From: VGWB01 sp964614245
GTDB lineage: Bacteria > Bacteroidota > Ignavibacteria > UBA10030
Direction: 5' to 3'
DNA length: 7,213 nt
Assembly (NCBI GenBank): GCA_964614245.1
Contig: CAZTKU010000151.1
Span: 1 to 7,213, forward strand
In this document: positions 6,170 to 7,213 of the stretch, piece by piece
How positions within the stretch are numbered: position 1 is the stretch's first letter
Layout: every line of letters starts with the position of its first letter
Translations under genes and position numbers: made by a program
The notes under the pieces: generated by a model
The model's database searches: none
What the model was told of the DNA's origin: nothing
The model's input: the letters and a program-made list of their open reading frames with translations, nothing else

Positions 6170-6913
6170 TCAGTTCATGTAGCAAATGAAGAAATCAAGC
6201 GTGACGCCCAGGACCCAATGCAGGAGAATGATAAACAGGATCGACTGGGCGCGAAAAGCGACAATTCCCCAGATCAACGCACCAATGATCGATCCGTAAA
6301 TCTCCCCGGCCGGCTTGCCGATGTGAAGGAGGCACGAGGCTAGTGTCTGGATGAGAATGGAGTTCCAGTCTCCCAGTGCTTTTCGTAGTCCGAACTGCAT
6401 GAACCCGCGGAAGTACACCTCCCATCCCACATAAAACAGCAGGTACGACATGGAATGACTGAAAAACGCCTGCGGCGAGGCGGAGGCTCCCTTGAAGAGA
6501 GGGTATTCAGCAATAAATTCCGGGGCTTTTGAGGAAGAGTATGTCGCTGCGGCCATAATTGGTGCCAGGACAAGAAATGCCTTCAATCCAAACCGCCAAT
6601 CCCCAAGCTGCAAACCGTAGGATGCAATCGGCTCCTTGAACAGAAATCTGATGATGAGAAACGGAATGATCCCCAGCAAGACGAAGGCTGACACAAACGT
6701 ATAGAGCGCGGCAGTCAGTTGCACATCACCGAAGAGAACAAATGAGGAAGCGAGGTCACTCAGGTAAAAGGGCTTGGTTCCGTAGTACTTGAATGTTGTA
6801 AGAACGAAGGGAGTGACGAGGAGGATGAGCGTCGGCTTCTTGTTTTCGCCGCTGAAGAGTCCTGAGAGCGATATGGATGAAGTGAATCGACCTGCGGGTT
6901 CTGTCTGGTTCAC
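6170..6913 (-). CDS. CPBP-family (CAAX protease/bacteriocin-processing-like) intramembrane protein with divergent motifs
   Basis: A 247-residue protein with about six to eight hydrophobic helices and the CPBP (Abi/CAAX protease Rce1-like) layout. Classical members are intramembrane glutamyl endopeptidases; others have no known activity. The first motif is WEVYFRG (164-170), where E165 and R169 occupy the second Glu and Arg of EExxxR and the first Glu is W164. The second is SCLLHIGKPAGE (193-204), with H197 of FxxxH but S in place of F. The third is HWVLGVTLD (232-240), with H232 of HxxxN but G236 in place of N. The start is a GTG at 6913 that overlaps the SDR gene's stop by four bases (GTGA); the upstream purine run AAAAGAAG is a weak ribosome site. 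Family membership is likely; peptidase activity is not established. No bacteriocin or immunity gene is visible nearby. Confidence 0.8.
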   Translation of the reverse strand: MNQTEPAGRFTSSISLSGLFSGENKKPTLILLVTPFVLTTFKYYGTKPFYLSDLASSFVLFGDVQLTAALYTFVSAFVLLGIIPFLIIRFLFKEPIASYGLQLGDWRFGLKAFLVLAPIMAAATYSSSKAPEFIAEYPLFKGASASPQAFFSHSMSYLLFYVGWEVYFRGFMQFGLRKALGDWNSILIQTLASCLLHIGKPAGEIYGSIIGALIWGIVAFRAQSILFIILLHWVLGVTLDFFICYMN

Positions 6914-7213
6914 TGGCTTCTTTTCGGTTTGTGATTTGATCGCTGTTCAAGCAGCCATTCGTAGGTCAGGCGAATTCCCTCCTGGAGAGGCGTGATCGTG
7001 TAGCCAAGTTCCCGTTGCGCCTTGGCTGATGAGTATGCCCAATCCTGAAGATACGTTACGACCCACCCGGGTGTAATCTGAGGGTACCAACCGAGCAACT
7101 CTGCCTTCTTCTTCTCAAAGCCCGCGTACAGCATCGCGAAGCGGGCGGGCAGATTCACTTGAAAATGCCGCTTGCCGCTGACCTCGTTGACGATTTCGAA
7201 GAGTCGCTTCAGG
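6910..7213 (-). CDS. C-terminal part of an extended SDR (nucleotide-sugar epimerase / dihydroflavonol-4-reductase-like), truncated by the window edge
   Basis: The last 100 residues of the gene are visible, entering from the right edge with LKRLFEIVNEVSGKRHFQVNLPARF. The tail SSAKAQRELGYTITPLQEGIRLTYEWLLEQ matches the pattern SxAKAxRELGY-xxxxLxEGI-xxTxxW seen at the C-terminus of NAD(P)-binding extended SDR enzymes such as sugar epimerases and dihydroflavonol-reductase-like proteins, some of which act in hopanoid or glycolipid pathways. The Rossmann fold and the YxxxK active site lie outside the window, so cofactor and substrate cannot be judged. It ends in TGA at 6910-6912, overlapping the GTG start of the CPBP-type gene, which suggests translational coupling. 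A GTG at 7158 is internal, since the match continues upstream of it. Confidence 0.85.
   Translation of the reverse strand, partial: LKRLFEIVNEVSGKRHFQVNLPARFAMLYAGFEKKKAELLGWYPQITPGWVVTYLQDWAYSSAKAQRELGYTITPLQEGIRLTYEWLLEQRSNHKPKRSQ

Noticed and set aside
6170..6913. CPBP gene as a bacteriocin self-immunity or phage-defence (Abi) gene
   Set aside because: No bacteriocin precursor, transporter or defence partner is visible, and CPBP proteins have many roles; the family name alone does not support it.
6910..7158. Separate small 82-residue protein starting at the GTG at 7158
   Set aside because: The frame continues open to the window edge with SDR-like sequence before that codon, so it is the tail of a larger gene.

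Overview
The window looks like a contig piece from a free-living bacterium. It holds a run of exactly 100 N at 5461-5560, typical of a scaffolded draft or metagenome assembly. No sequence feature fixes the phylum. Three weak hints fit a Bacteroidota, Ignavibacteriota or other FCB-group bacterium: little Shine-Dalgarno signal before argH, a predicted lipoprotein hydrolase, and repeat-rich spacers built of 7-base units. That placement is an inference.

Layout. On the + strand: the 3' part of a zinc-dependent N-acetylmuramoyl-L-alanine amidase (2-1372), a 242-base spacer full of heptad repeats and small palindromes, then a complete argininosuccinate lyase gene, argH (1615-3006). A 140-base convergent spacer follows, with a long imperfect inverted repeat and a bidirectional-type terminator hairpin. 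On the - strand, read right to left: the 3' end of an SDR-family nucleotide-sugar epimerase/dihydroflavonol-reductase-like gene (6910-7213), a CPBP-family membrane protein overlapping it by 4 bases, a PAP2/inositolphosphotransferase-like membrane protein truncated by the N gap, a YIP1-like membrane protein on the other side of the gap, and a D-aminoacylase-type amidohydrolase lipoprotein (3147-4814).

How the genes fit together. The minus-strand genes are closely packed and probably one transcription unit. Three consecutive products are polytopic membrane proteins, next to a sugar/lipid-type SDR enzyme, which suggests envelope or lipid metabolism; this is an inference. The amidase remodels peptidoglycan and ArgH makes arginine; nothing ties either to the other unit.

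The most noteworthy points are these. (1) Three related 7-bp repeat arrays flank and build the amidase-argH spacer, two of them inverted copies differing by whole units, and one supplies the amidase's C-terminal codons. (2) The amidohydrolase lacks the HxH metal motif and the usual cysteine ligand, while keeping the other ligands. (3) The CPBP protein departs from all three canonical motifs. (4) The single long reading frame across the N gap is probably an artificial fusion of two genes. I found no convincing new multi-gene defence or mobile system.
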